Positions 48,028 to 58,031 of a DNA stretch of 64,000 nucleotides are shown in pieces; the stretch's first letter is position 1, and each line of letters starts with the position of its first letter. The stretch is from NCBI RefSeq assembly GCF_017916325.1, contig NC_090165.1:806001-870000 (forward strand), read 5' to 3'. This DNA is from Leishmania martiniquensis (taxonomy: Eukaryota > Euglenozoa > Kinetoplastea > Trypanosomatida > Trypanosomatidae). The position numbers and the translations under genes were made by a program. The notes under the pieces are model-generated. The model ran no database searches and was not told where the DNA came from. It worked only from the letters and a program-made list of their open reading frames with translations.

Positions 48028-50200
48028 AGGCGAGGATACTCGATGCCCTCAATGGTAACAAAATGGGAAATGATCGAAAGGTGAAAGGGAACATGGAAGC
48101 TACTGACTGCGCCCTCACACAGACACATGCACAGACACCGATCCTCCGGCCAGAGTAGCCAAAAGAGGAAGAGAGACGCCGCCAAGGAAGCTGCGAAGAA
48201 AAAAGGTCGGAAGGGGAGTGTTTTTGTAGGCCCGCCAAGATGTTAGGGCGCTCCCTGCCGAACCACTTCACTGCTTCCCTCTAATTGCATGCTCCTGCTC
48301 GTCGTGCGCATTTCTTTCCTCCAGTTCATACTTTGCTGCTGGCGTGAGGCGTTTCAGGTGTAGCGTGTCGCATGTGGGACCCCGCTACATGCAGCTCTGC
48401 GCGTTCTTGTCATGATGCAAAGAAAGCGAAGTTTTCTCCACTCAATTTCTCTCGTAATCACTCTTGCGCTAACGTTACGGTACAGCAAATCGGAAGCGAA
48501 GGAAAAAGTGGGGCATTGCCGGGAGATTCGTATGGTATATACAGAAGTGACGACGCGGCAGCAAGCGTAGGGGAGACATACGGCACACATAACACAAAAT
48601 AACGGATCCACAAGAGAAGCCATGAGGCAGCTGCCGGGCATGTACCACCTCAGCACTGGGAAATCCCCGTTTGCGTGATGGCATGCACACGAGCATCCCT
48701 ACACATTGTTTGACGCAGAGCGTGGCCAAAAAAGCGAGAATACTACCGCCACCGTAGAGGACCCTCCCCCATCGATGTTTTCGGCAAATCTTTGCTCTCC
48801 AGTGCGCCACTTCTGCGGCGAAGCATATTTGCCTTTACCATCGCGCACACACGCACGCATGAGCACATAATGTGCGACTCAGCCATCAATACATAAGAGG
48901 GTGGGGGTGGGGTGGCGGGAACGGCATAGGCAACCACAACAAAAACAGAAGCAACACAGAAACGCATCCGTCAGCGCATACGCGTCATGCCCTTTTTTTT
49001 CGCTTCCCTTTCCCCTCTCTATTTTTTTTGGTGCGGTGCGCACTCCTCTTTTCGGAGAGAGAGGGGTGGGGGTCGTCTCGATCACTTTTCGCTTCCTTGG
49101 CGCAGCGATGTCCTCTCTCTCTGTGGTGTCGATGAATGCTCATTGGCTTTCCTTGTTCCCGATCATTGTGCGTGTGCTCGTGTATACATACGTATCCGTA
49201 ATGTCTCTCCTTCGCCCTGTCGTGACTCTCTCGATCTCTCTCCTCTGCTTTCTTGGTCCTGATTTTTTTTCTGCTGTTGGTGCTGTTGTTGTCATTCGAC
49301 CGCGTCTCGTCTCGTCTGACTCTTTCACACGGAAGTCAACAAGGCCGAATCAAGAGCGCCCCTTTTTTCTCTTTCTCTCTCTCCCTTCGGTGAAAGCGAC
49401 GGCGGGTGTGCATACACGCGAACAGAAGCATCATCGCCTCACGAATTCTCTCGGCCCTCCCCACTCCACCCCCCCCCCCACACACTCCTCCCTCTCTACA
49501 CATCCACACATCTATAGGATTCCTCCATGTATAGAGAGAGAGCAAAAGAGCTCAGGAGAGAGAGGGAGGGGAAGATGAATCGTTGGAGTCGATCAAGACG
49601 AACCCCTCGTGGGGGGGGGGGGAAGGGAGAGGTGGAAGACACCTGAAAAAAAGGGGGATAATCCGTACAAAAAGAAAAAACGAAGCAAATACACGAACAC
49701 AACAAATAGATAAATCGTTGAAGAGCGAAGGCGTTCAGTTTGGAAATGGGCAGGGCGACTGGAGGCCGAGAAGAGGCACGCCCCATCACCGACGCGGACC
49801 CGCCCCGGAGGATAGGGAGAGGGAGGGAGGGCGTAACATATTAGGACAAACCAACTGCGAATCCGTGGGTATGAAGTTGCGGGGAGGTTTGTCAAAGGGA
49901 ATCCAACACGGCGCGACGCGGCGTGAATGCAGAGCCACCACCGTAGAAGAGGCGTGCTACTTCTCCTGATCCTTCTTGCAGAAGCGTTGCCTCGCAGGCA
50001 TTACTGAAACACGCCCCCAATGCGCAACTCCCTGCGGCGAGACACCCCCTTCCCGTCGTACACCGAAATCACTCTCCGCACCCACAGACTTCGGCATAGG
50101 GAGGCGCTAAAGCCGCGTGCATTCCTTCTTTCGCCTACGCAGCTCGCCACGCTTCACTGCTATGCCTCTATGAGCGTACGGTGCCTTGGACACTTCGTTC
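48028..50200. other. Intergenic spacer, hydrolase-like-gene side
   Basis: From about 48985 to 49400 the + strand is T/C-rich, the reverse of other spacers. A C-run (about 49467-49481) and a G-run (about 49610-49623) lie 130 bp apart. The 225-codon + frame at 48901-49578 is a low-complexity translation of the T/C-rich stretch. No gene accepted. Confidence 0.55.
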
Positions 50201-51253
50201 TTACAAGTAAGGGTCATGGGCAGCCCTCATGGAGACGGTGTAGTCCACCATCATGTCGCTGAGAGCCTTGGCGTTGTAGCGGCCGGTGCGGGTGAATCGG
50301 GTCTGCGCCACGGCCGGAATGATGCCGCCGACCGTGTTCCACTCGCACTTCTTGAACCACGCCTTGGCTGCGCGGTAATCCTCTTCCTCCTTTTGAGCCG
50401 CCTTGGCGGCGAACTCGCCCGTTTTCTTCTCCTCTTCCACCTTTGTGCCCTTCGCCGCCTTGGCAGCCCTTTCGTCGGCGTCCACCTTCCTTGCCGCGGT
50501 GATGGTCGCTTTGGCAGTGGCGTCTTGCTTCTTGGCAAACGCCTCCGTGCGGTAGTGGATGATGTGCCAAGACTTCTCACCCTCGTCCATCGGCTCCGGC
50601 CTCACACATTTCTGCTCCACAGCGTTGTGCACAAGCAGCTCCGAAAGCGTTGTGCCGTCAAACACGATGGCCTGGCGGCTATAAGCGCAGGCGCAGAGTT
50701 GGGCCATCGCCGCCCCCTGGGCGTGGCCGATGTAGATGGTCGGCAGCTGCTCGGCATTCTGGGCCAGGACTACCTTGGACTGGCTAATGCCCTGCTCGGA
50801 ATGCTCTTCAAGGTTGTTGCCATAGTCGTCGGAGATTTGGTCCGGAAACGTTACAATGCGGCCCACCGTCTCGTTGCTCTCCACGTGAATCACCAGGAAC
50901 GCGCGCACACGCACGAAGAATACCGACTCAAAGCGCTGAAACTCTGTCGCCATAGCCTCAGCGGCCTCGGCAACAGTGCCATTGTCGCATGCTGCCCCAC
51001 CCTTTCGCATTTCCGCCATCACTTTTCTAACGTAAGCCGCTTGCCCGGGGCTGCGCAGCGTGTCGAAGTACATTTTGATATCGGCCGCCTCTGCCTCTGA
51101 AACACAGATCTCGCTCACGGCGTAGTTGCCGATGACGGTCGACGTCTCCACCGGCTTGTCCGGGGAGCAGAGGAACGCCATATGAGAGAGGAAGCGCCCA
51201 TCGATGTGAAAGTCCTCGGCGCCGAAGGCGGTGTGTGTCACGTGAAAAGCCAT
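50201..51253 (-). CDS. Unknown protein with alpha/beta-hydrolase-like elbow lacking the serine
   Basis: A 350-residue protein. The frame is open to 51529, but the upstream part is a pyrimidine-rich leader and the first plausible ATG is 51253 (MAFHVTHTAFGAED). Residues ~170-195 read LPTIYIGHAQGAAMAQLCAC. This resembles the strand-elbow-helix of class-3 lipases and related hydrolases (GHSxG followed by a small-residue helix), except that the nucleophile position is Ala178. Residues ~255-315 are an Ala/Lys/Glu-rich helix (KAAKGTKVEEEKKTGEF). The C-terminus (RFTRTGRYNAKALSDMMVDY) looks globular. I infer a non-catalytic hydrolase relative; the similarity is short and could be chance. A purine run at 51277-51292 on the + strand may be its splice tract. 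Confidence 0.72.
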   Translation of the reverse strand: MAFHVTHTAFGAEDFHIDGRFLSHMAFLCSPDKPVETSTVIGNYAVSEICVSEAEAADIKMYFDTLRSPGQAAYVRKVMAEMRKGGAACDNGTVAEAAEAMATEFQRFESVFFVRVRAFLVIHVESNETVGRIVTFPDQISDDYGNNLEEHSEQGISQSKVVLAQNAEQLPTIYIGHAQGAAMAQLCACAYSRQAIVFDGTTLSELLVHNAVEQKCVRPEPMDEGEKSWHIIHYRTEAFAKKQDATAKATITAARKVDADERAAKAAKGTKVEEEKKTGEFAAKAAQKEEEDYRAAKAWFKKCEWNTVGGIIPAVAQTRFTRTGRYNAKALSDMMVDYTVSMRAAHDPYL

Positions 51254-52729
51254 TTTTGGTGGGTGGCAAAGAGGCTGAAAAAGGGAAGAGGGATTGGTGC
51301 TTGAGGGTGCGTATGGCGCAAGGGAAGGCGATGTGCGAGAGGTTTGAATTTGTGTGCGCTTTGGGGGAAGACCGGATGGGGTGGCACACACACATACAGA
51401 GAGAGAGAAGACCGAGGGCGAGATGGGCGTGAGAGAGAAAGGGGGGGTTGGAGCGTGTGCGCCACAGAAGTAGCAAACAGGAGGAGTGGGAGAAGGAGGA
51501 GATGAAAGAAAAATACGAGGCGTGCACATGTAGAGGAGAGCGGAACGAAAAGCGCATCGTGAGGCATAAACGGGGGTGGGAGATGTGGACCATAGCGCCG
51601 AGCGTGCGGTCGGTCTTGACGTGGCTTCCCTGCATCGTGCAACTACAGAAGAGTCCCAGGGAGCCCGAGCTCACACGCTGCAGTGCTATACCTCTTCCAA
51701 AGGTCATGAAGCAGTGACGAGCTGGCTTTGCTTACCTGTCTCTCGTTGTTGTGATCATCGCACGCCATGCTGGCCGGCGTGTTCATCGAACATGCAAGCA
51801 TATCACACGCATACACACATGCACACACCTTCGCGAGGAGAAGAGCGTGGCATTAAGAGAAGTCTCGCACGCACGGGTAGCTGGCTAAGGAAACGGAGGA
51901 AATGTCCATGTAGTCGGCTATTGCAGTGGTGCTGGAATCCGGAAGTGAGGACAACATCCATGTGTTCCTGAACGCTGCACCCCTTCTCCCTTCCCCCCTC
52001 CCATACACACACACACACACGCACAAGCACTCGCACGCAAAGAAGGAGACAGCAGAGAGAGAAAAAGGGAAGGAGAGAGGGGATGTGTACCATAGAGCAA
52101 AGGTACCACGCGGCTCTGTGCAGAGTCTTTACCCACCATCAAGCCGGCGACGGGGTGACGCAGAGGGCGTTTGAACTACGCAGCACTGCACTTCAGGCTC
52201 ACCTTCGGGTTGGGATGATGTAAAGGGCGAGTGCCTGTCGAAACGCGGTCACCCACAAGCACACATACGCTCGATGCACAACGAGCGACAACCAAGAAGA
52301 TTGCCGTAGTCGCATGGATTAGTCACCGCCTGCAGTGGTCTCTTTTTTTTTTTAGGCTCGCACATGTCAGCGCCGCTGCCCCAAGTACCTTCAGCCTCCT
52401 CCCCTGAGAAAGGAGTCGGACGATGTGGAAGACATCTTTTGATGCCTCTTTTTGTATTGGTGCGCGTGCTTCGCGAGTGCCGCGAGCGTGAGCGCTGCGC
52501 AGAGCGTCACACCCTCCTCGCTTAAAGGGCACAGGAAAGTTCTATAAAGCGCTTTCTCTCCGCTTCTCTGTGGAAAAGCGATGGAGAAAAGCAGAGGCAC
52601 AGGTGTGGTGTCGCGCGACGTGCCAGCATGATGACTCGTGTCGCTGGTAAGGGGCTTCCCTCCCCCGCTGCCCTGGATATACCGTTTATCGTTTTGGATT
52701 TGCGGCAGCTGTCGCCTGCCGTGGCCAAG
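51254..52729. other. Intergenic spacer
   Basis: Purine-rich + strand (51270-51300, 51395-51445, 51480-51515), CA repeats (about 52005-52025) and an A/T-run at 52343-52354. No gene supported. Confidence 0.65.
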
Positions 52730-55700
52730 TCACTTGCCTTTCTTGGAAAACAATTTGCTGAAGAAGCCTTTCGGCTTCTTCGGCATCTGTGGGGGTGCGG
52801 AGGCGGACGGCTGTGCAGATGAGCGCCTCCGCACGTTGGCGAGCTCGTTGCTGACCTGTTTTCCGTCTCGGTACCCTGGCGTATCAGGTTGCTGTTGCTG
52901 GGGTGGCTTGCCTTGCTGATCGGCTGGCTGCCTCGTACTCTTTTGAAGGTTATAGCGTGATATCTTCCTCTTTTCCGCGATCACCGCACCAGCGTTCCCA
53001 TGCGGCGCACCATCGTCCCGGCACGGCAGCAGCTCCGCAGTGTGCCTAGGAGGTGTACTGTCTGTGCGAGGGGGGACGGCAGAGGCACGCGGTGTCTTTT
53101 GACCGCCACCGCCTGGGCGTGATTTAGTAGTTGTGCCTTCCTCCACAGCCACCGACTCCTCCTCGTCCGAGTACGAATAGGTGTAAGAGTAATAGTAATC
53201 ACTCGACACCGACTGCACAGTTTGAGGGTCCGCCGGGCTCGGCGTCTGTTCATCACTGGCCATCGGGCCTGCGCTGTAATGGCTTACGAAGTGAGACACC
53301 TCCCCCTTGCTGCCCTTTGCTGAGGCGCCGAGAGGGATTGCCCGCGCCGCGCGTTCCCCCTCTGCGGCGTAAGAGGTGAGAGTGGCGAGCGCGTCGCTCC
53401 GCACATCCTCCATGACACCGTCGCCAGCAGTCTCCTTGATACCCGGGATCCTTTCCTTCGCCGTCGCCACGAAGGGGACGCAGAGGGTCTCATCTCGGGC
53501 GTCATGATGCGCCTCCGTTTCTCGTCGCGGCTGTTCCGCCGAGCAGGCTCCAAAGCTCTTCGTGTCCGCCTGGCTCTCGCCACTCTCCCTGTCGCCACGA
53601 TAGCGCAGCTGAAAACTGTCGTGCATCCCTAACGGAGACGGCAGCGAGACGGGAGAGGAGGCGGGTGCCCCACCCAGAGAGTCATCGCGCTTGTGCTTCT
53701 TCGAATTCTGCGGTGATACCTTACCCGAATCGGACAGCGCCTCCGGCACGAGGTGAACAACAGGGATAATTTTTTGGCCAGAGCCACCGGAGATTGTTCC
53801 CGCATTAACCAGCGTGTGCTGGAGTCGCGCTATGGGGACTTGAGATCGACTTGGTGGACTCTCCCTCAGATCGTCAAAGGTGCTGTTCTTCGTCATTGCG
53901 GCACTGGCCGCCGCGCCGTCGTACGTCTCTCCTTGTAGGCGCTGTGCTGAGCAGCCCATCACGGGAGAGGTTGAGCACAGTGGTTGATCGGTGCCCGCCG
54001 AAGCACTGCTAAGAGCCTTTCGAGGCAGCGTTGGTGTGATATGGGCCATCAGCGACGTCTGCAGGTGGGGCGGTAACTGGGGGCCACAGAGTCCCTCACC
54101 CGGTGCCGCTTCCCGCTGACTCGGCGCCATGGGCACCGCACCTAGCTCAGTCGGTGCAGACTGCGTCATGCTGCCAGACGGCTGGAACGCCTCCCCCGAA
54201 GCTGCTGCTGCTGCTGCGTTGCCTTCCAAGGACTTGCGACGCTGCGGTGACTCAGCTAACGCGGTGGCCATCAGCTCACTTTTGGCGTTGGTCATCTTGT
54301 CAGCTGGCGCGAGATGTAAGGACGGCGTTGCGGCTTCTGCTCTCGTGAACCCTGGGAGCATGATTTGCTGTGCATGGGCCCTCTGTTCCGCGGCAGCACA
54401 GAGGTGTCCACTTGACCATGGCGTAGCCGCAGCAGTCGGTGCACAGCCGTAGCGATTCGCCGACATCAGGTCCGCGGTGTCGAAGCGCGCCGCTACCAGT
54501 TCCGCCCCCATCCACGGAGCGTGGCTTTGGAAGGAAGCGCTTGGCAGAGCCCGCACCGGGGCCTTCGTCTCCCGCGGTGACCCCTGCTTGTCGTACCCGT
54601 CACTAGCAGCAGCGCCGAGGCTAGTCGGGCTGCGCTCACCGGTGCGGGTGCCTACACCTCTGAGCAAGTCGCCAGGAGCTGGCTGGGGCGTGAGAGCACC
54701 GTGGCGGTAGGCTGCAACAGCGTTGTCGCCGCGCTTGCCACTAAAGGGAAGGCCCAGCGCGGACGTGGAAGAGACCGACAAGTTGCCCATCACGCTGGCT
54801 GGTCTCTGAGCTTCGATAAAGGAGCTGGGGCCGCTGGTAGTACCGCACAGACTTTCTGAAAGCTTAGGCGGCACCGCCTCCAGGCCCTTCTGCTCGAGAA
54901 CCGCGGTCGCCTCCTCTCGGTTACAGTGTGCTTGACGGGGCTCTGCAATTACAGAGGTCGGGGGCGTCATAAGAGAGACTGTAACGAGACTGTCCCCTTC
55001 GCTCCTTCGGCGCTTTTCCATGATGCCGACATCGCCGTATTCGGTGCAGGAAAGGGAAGGATGTATGACCTGCGGATCAAGGGCGGGGGCCGCTTGCGAT
55101 TCCAGCACCTCGACCATGGGATGTTGCTGCTGCTGCTGACGCTGATGGCTTTGCGCCAGGCCTTCTCTCACAATGAAGGGGCCACGATCATCAACGCTCT
55201 GCTCCCTGTTCTCCCTCTCTTTCTCGACGGCACTCTGCAGCGGCTGAAGTTCAGTCCTCGTGTGCAACAGCTCTCGACGCATACGAAGCAGGAAGTCCTC
55301 CTCGCTCGTCATGCTATCTCGCTGCGGCAGGCCAGGAAGAGGGCCGCTGCTTGCCACTGCCGCTGCTGCGTTAGCTGAGGCTCCCGCGGCAGGTGGATTC
55401 ACCCCCGTGGCTGTTTCCGCCGCCTTCACTCGATCCCCTGCGCTGAGTACATGCGCTGCCGTCGCCTCCCTGCCAGCGGAGGGCTGCGGGGCCGCGGCAA
55501 CCTGGGATGGTGATGTGCTCCGGTGCAGCTCTGCTTGCTTCTGAGTGAGCATTGCCACCGCCTGCCGTAGCTCGCTGATTTGCTCTCGCAAGCTTTGATC
55601 GCCACATCTGTCGTCGGCTTTTGCCGACATTGGGGGCGCATAACCTTCAAAATAAACGCCCGATGGCACCTGATGCGCCGATACGGGTGCTCGAGTGGCG

Positions 55701-56344
55701 GCTTCGAGCTGCTCCTGTTTCTTTTGCGCTTTCACAGGGACAGCAGCGGGCGTGGCTGCTACGGCCGCGTACCCCTCTGGCCTCTTGTGCCGCTTACGGA
55801 TGTGCGATTCGAGTGCATGGCGGCTTGGGTACACGTTGGCGCAGAAGCAGCACGGCAACTGCTGTCCTCTGGCGTCCATTTCCGGTAAGTACCTCATCCA
55901 CATGTTCCCAGCAAGCGGTGCGGCCCATCGAGGCGATCTTGCACGCAGTCGCTCCTCTCCCAGGTCACGCAGCTGCCGCTTATACGATGCCAGAGCCTCG
56001 CGCAACTCTATCAGTTCCTCGCATGCCGCTGCGCGCTCCTCCTCGCACCGCCGAAGTTCTGCTGTTGCCCTTTGCGCCCTCCTCTCTTCGTGTTTGCCGC
56101 AATACTTCAGGTACTGCATCGTGCACTGCATCGCCTCTAGGAGCTGTGTCATAGTCTCGAGTGCTTGGCGCGAGAGAAACCAATCCGACGGCAACTCAAC
56201 GCGGTGCCAGCCCAGCTGCCGGATCGTTGCCTCCTTCACATCTCTTGTGCGGGCCCCGTCGGCGTTGTATAAAGCCTCGCCATCGAGGAGGGAGAGGAAG
56301 GTGGCATCGCAAGGCGGATTGTAGAGTCTGAAATGAAACGGCAT
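52730..56344 (-). CDS. DZIP1 / Iguana-like zinc-finger protein (basal body)
   Basis: A 1204-residue protein from ATG 56344. Residues 1-90 match the Dzip-like N-terminal pattern (FHFRLYNPPCDATFLSLLDG; ATIRQLGWHRVELPSDWFLS; LLEAMQCTMQYLKYC). A coiled coil runs from about 85 to 135, then a single C2H2 finger C165-C168-H181-H186 (CFCANVYPSRHALESHIRKR). A second short coiled coil near 250-275 is followed by ~850 residues of Ser/Ala/Pro-rich disordered sequence. This includes a Tyr/Ser/Glu stretch (DYYYSYTYSYSDEEE) and a basic C-terminal patch (KKPKGFFSKLFSKKGK). Animal DZIP1 sits at the basal body and transition zone and is needed for ciliogenesis. Leishmania has no Hedgehog pathway, so a flagellar-base role is the inference. 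Confidence 0.8.
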   Translation of the reverse strand: MPFHFRLYNPPCDATFLSLLDGEALYNADGARTRDVKEATIRQLGWHRVELPSDWFLSRQALETMTQLLEAMQCTMQYLKYCGKHEERRAQRATAELRRCEEERAAACEELIELREALASYKRQLRDLGEERLRARSPRWAAPLAGNMWMRYLPEMDARGQQLPCCFCANVYPSRHALESHIRKRHKRPEGYAAVAATPAAVPVKAQKKQEQLEAATRAPVSAHQVPSGVYFEGYAPPMSAKADDRCGDQSLREQISELRQAVAMLTQKQAELHRSTSPSQVAAAPQPSAGREATAAHVLSAGDRVKAAETATGVNPPAAGASANAAAAVASSGPLPGLPQRDSMTSEEDFLLRMRRELLHTRTELQPLQSAVEKERENREQSVDDRGPFIVREGLAQSHQRQQQQQHPMVEVLESQAAPALDPQVIHPSLSCTEYGDVGIMEKRRRSEGDSLVTVSLMTPPTSVIAEPRQAHCNREEATAVLEQKGLEAVPPKLSESLCGTTSGPSSFIEAQRPASVMGNLSVSSTSALGLPFSGKRGDNAVAAYRHGALTPQPAPGDLLRGVGTRTGERSPTSLGAAASDGYDKQGSPRETKAPVRALPSASFQSHAPWMGAELVAARFDTADLMSANRYGCAPTAAATPWSSGHLCAAAEQRAHAQQIMLPGFTRAEAATPSLHLAPADKMTNAKSELMATALAESPQRRKSLEGNAAAAAASGEAFQPSGSMTQSAPTELGAVPMAPSQREAAPGEGLCGPQLPPHLQTSLMAHITPTLPRKALSSASAGTDQPLCSTSPVMGCSAQRLQGETYDGAAASAAMTKNSTFDDLRESPPSRSQVPIARLQHTLVNAGTISGGSGQKIIPVVHLVPEALSDSGKVSPQNSKKHKRDDSLGGAPASSPVSLPSPLGMHDSFQLRYRGDRESGESQADTKSFGACSAEQPRRETEAHHDARDETLCVPFVATAKERIPGIKETAGDGVMEDVRSDALATLTSYAAEGERAARAIPLGASAKGSKGEVSHFVSHYSAGPMASDEQTPSPADPQTVQSVSSDYYYSYTYSYSDEEESVAVEEGTTTKSRPGGGGQKTPRASAVPPRTDSTPPRHTAELLPCRDDGAPHGNAGAVIAEKRKISRYNLQKSTRQPADQQGKPPQQQQPDTPGYRDGKQVSNELANVRRRSSAQPSASAPPQMPKKPKGFFSKLFSKKGK

Positions 56345-57203
56345 AGCGCCCGTGTCTGCAGAGAGTCCACCTCTCTGTTAGTCCCCTGCTACTCCTTGTC
56401 AGTCACAACTCGATGCGTTGGTGCGATCCTGTTTCCCAACGGTGCACCTATGCTAAGGATGCCCGCTTGGGTAGGCGCGGGGCACGAGGGGCCGAGTTCC
56501 TGGGCGCAAATGTTTCTTCTCCCCCCCTGTGGGTCTGTCTCTATGGCGTCTGTACTCGATGCACGCGTCTGTGGAGCTGGCATGCACCTATGGACGTAGA
56601 AACTGGGAGCGGCGCGTGGCGAAGAATTACGCACTCGCCCAGACGTCTCGCCCTGCTGACGAGAGCGCTCGGCAGCCTGCAGGGGCTTCGGTACAGCCTC
56701 ACCCGTGTCGGCGGAGCCGTTTCCGAATGCTGGCGCCACACACAAATGAAAAAAAATGCGAGCAGCGCGAAGGAGAGAGGTACGAGGAGTGCGCCCATCG
56801 ACAAAGGAAATGGAAAAGGTAACGCAAGGGCGCACATGCGATTCCTGAGAAGCCCCTCACGGACACCACCCACATAGCCCCACTAGTGAGGCAAACATAA
56901 TATACATGCACGTCACACACCTCCGTGACTCCTCAAGCGGAGATATGTTCCAGTACAAACGACAGCGCCTCTACTCGTTCACTCACTAGGCAGCTGCACC
57001 ACACCGATGGCGGCCATAAGTACGGCGTAAAACACGCCCTAGCTGCTCGGACGTCCTGTGACTCGCGTTCCTCTGCCCATGCACCTGCTCAGCATGCTTA
57101 GAGCCCGAAGTCGGCCAGCCAAGAGAAAGACTAGCCTTAACATATAACCCCTCTTTTCGTTCTTAGTCCGTTACTGCATCAAAACTACATTCCGAAAGAA
57201 AGC
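56345..57203. other. 5' flank of the DZIP1-like gene
   Basis: Overlapping frames on both strands (for example 56413-56877 + and 56389-56835 minus) have no recognisable features. A purine-rich stretch (56773-56818 on the + strand) may be the splice tract. No gene accepted. Confidence 0.55.
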
Positions 57204-57288
57204 ACACACCCGTACTGCCCCTGGGGCTGCCTCACCGCAGCGACGTCTCGGTCGTCTGGGGGCCCGCCTCAGGGGAGGACTCCCTGAG
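57204..57288 (-). repeat. R1 remnant, copy D (~85 bp with internal deletion)
   Basis: Shares CTGCCCCTGGGGCTGCCTCA and the following ~35 bases with R1, then jumps to the later R1 segment CGCCTCAGGGGAGG, removing ~185 bp. Several further substitutions make it clearly older than copies A-C. It sits ~200 bp from the R2 copy 2. Confidence 0.85.
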
Positions 57289-57307
57289 ATCCTGTAGGAA
57301 CAGGATC
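57288..57307. other. Stem-loop, 8-bp stem, 4-nt loop
   Basis: GATCCTGT-AGGA-ACAGGATC is a perfect inverted repeat directly abutting the R1 remnant. Function unknown; small enough to arise by chance. Confidence 0.6.
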
Positions 57308-57490
57308 GGCGGAACTGGAGGAAAGCCCGCACATGATAGCAGAAGACGTGTTGCGGGAGGGGGGAGAGGCATGAGCGCGCCGCCTACTCTTTGGCGGCAC
57401 GAGAAGATCATACAGACGGAGTCTACACTGAACAGAAGAGTGAGTGATGGCAATGTGACGAAGAGAGCTAACACGGCTTTATTTGTTAGA

Positions 57491-58031
57491 TTCACAGCGT
57501 CCGTTCTCTATTAAGCGGCACACATGAAGCGCACACTGCGCGGCCCCAGCCCTGTCACAGACACAAGGGCGTGGCACGAGGCAGCCGCGCACACGGGCTA
57601 CACCAGCGCGCCGACTCCGTCATCAGAAGCACAGCCCCTGCAGCGAGCGAAGCACACGCAGCCCGCCTTGCAGCTCGCTTCACAGCCGCGCCGACGGTGC
57701 TGGCCGACACCCGCGTGCATCCCCTCTCGGGGCGGGTAGGGAGAGGGGGGGAGCAGGCCCTCCTCGCACCAGTAGGCAGAGAGAGGATCTGGCGGCGTGC
57801 GCTGGAGTCGCACTGACACGTTGCCCACCATGCGGATTGTAGATGCGTCCTCCCTGTCGCAGGCACGCTTGACCCTGCCACCGCCACAGGTGGCTTGACA
57901 ATGGGCAGGGATAGGGGGAGTGGAGGCTGGCTGGATGCCTCCCAGGGCGAGTGGGGTGGGCACCGGGCCATTACGGTATCCTGCACTAGAGGTGTGTCGC
58001 GCCCTCGTCCTTGTGAAAAGGGGTGCCAGCG
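57491..58031 (-). mobile_element. R2 element copy 2: SIDER2-like retroposon (541 bp)
   Basis: Same length and orientation as 43486-44026, with one mismatch. It starts 1170 bp after the sphingosine-1-phosphate lyase stop codon, almost the same distance as copy 1 from its upstream gene. If functional as a SIDER2 it would act on the lyase mRNA 3'UTR, provided that UTR is long enough to include it. Confidence 0.7.

Noticed and set aside
48901..49578. 225-codon + strand frame with hydrophobic stretches
   Set aside because: Opposite to the gene cluster, in a T/C-rich region that encodes Leu/Phe/Ser/Val by composition alone; no ATG context or domain. Kept only as part of the polarity-reversal observation.
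50186..51100. 304-codon + strand frame
   Set aside because: Antisense shadow of the 50201-51253 gene; its Leu/Val/Arg-rich sequence is the complement of that gene's Lys/Glu/Ala-rich region.
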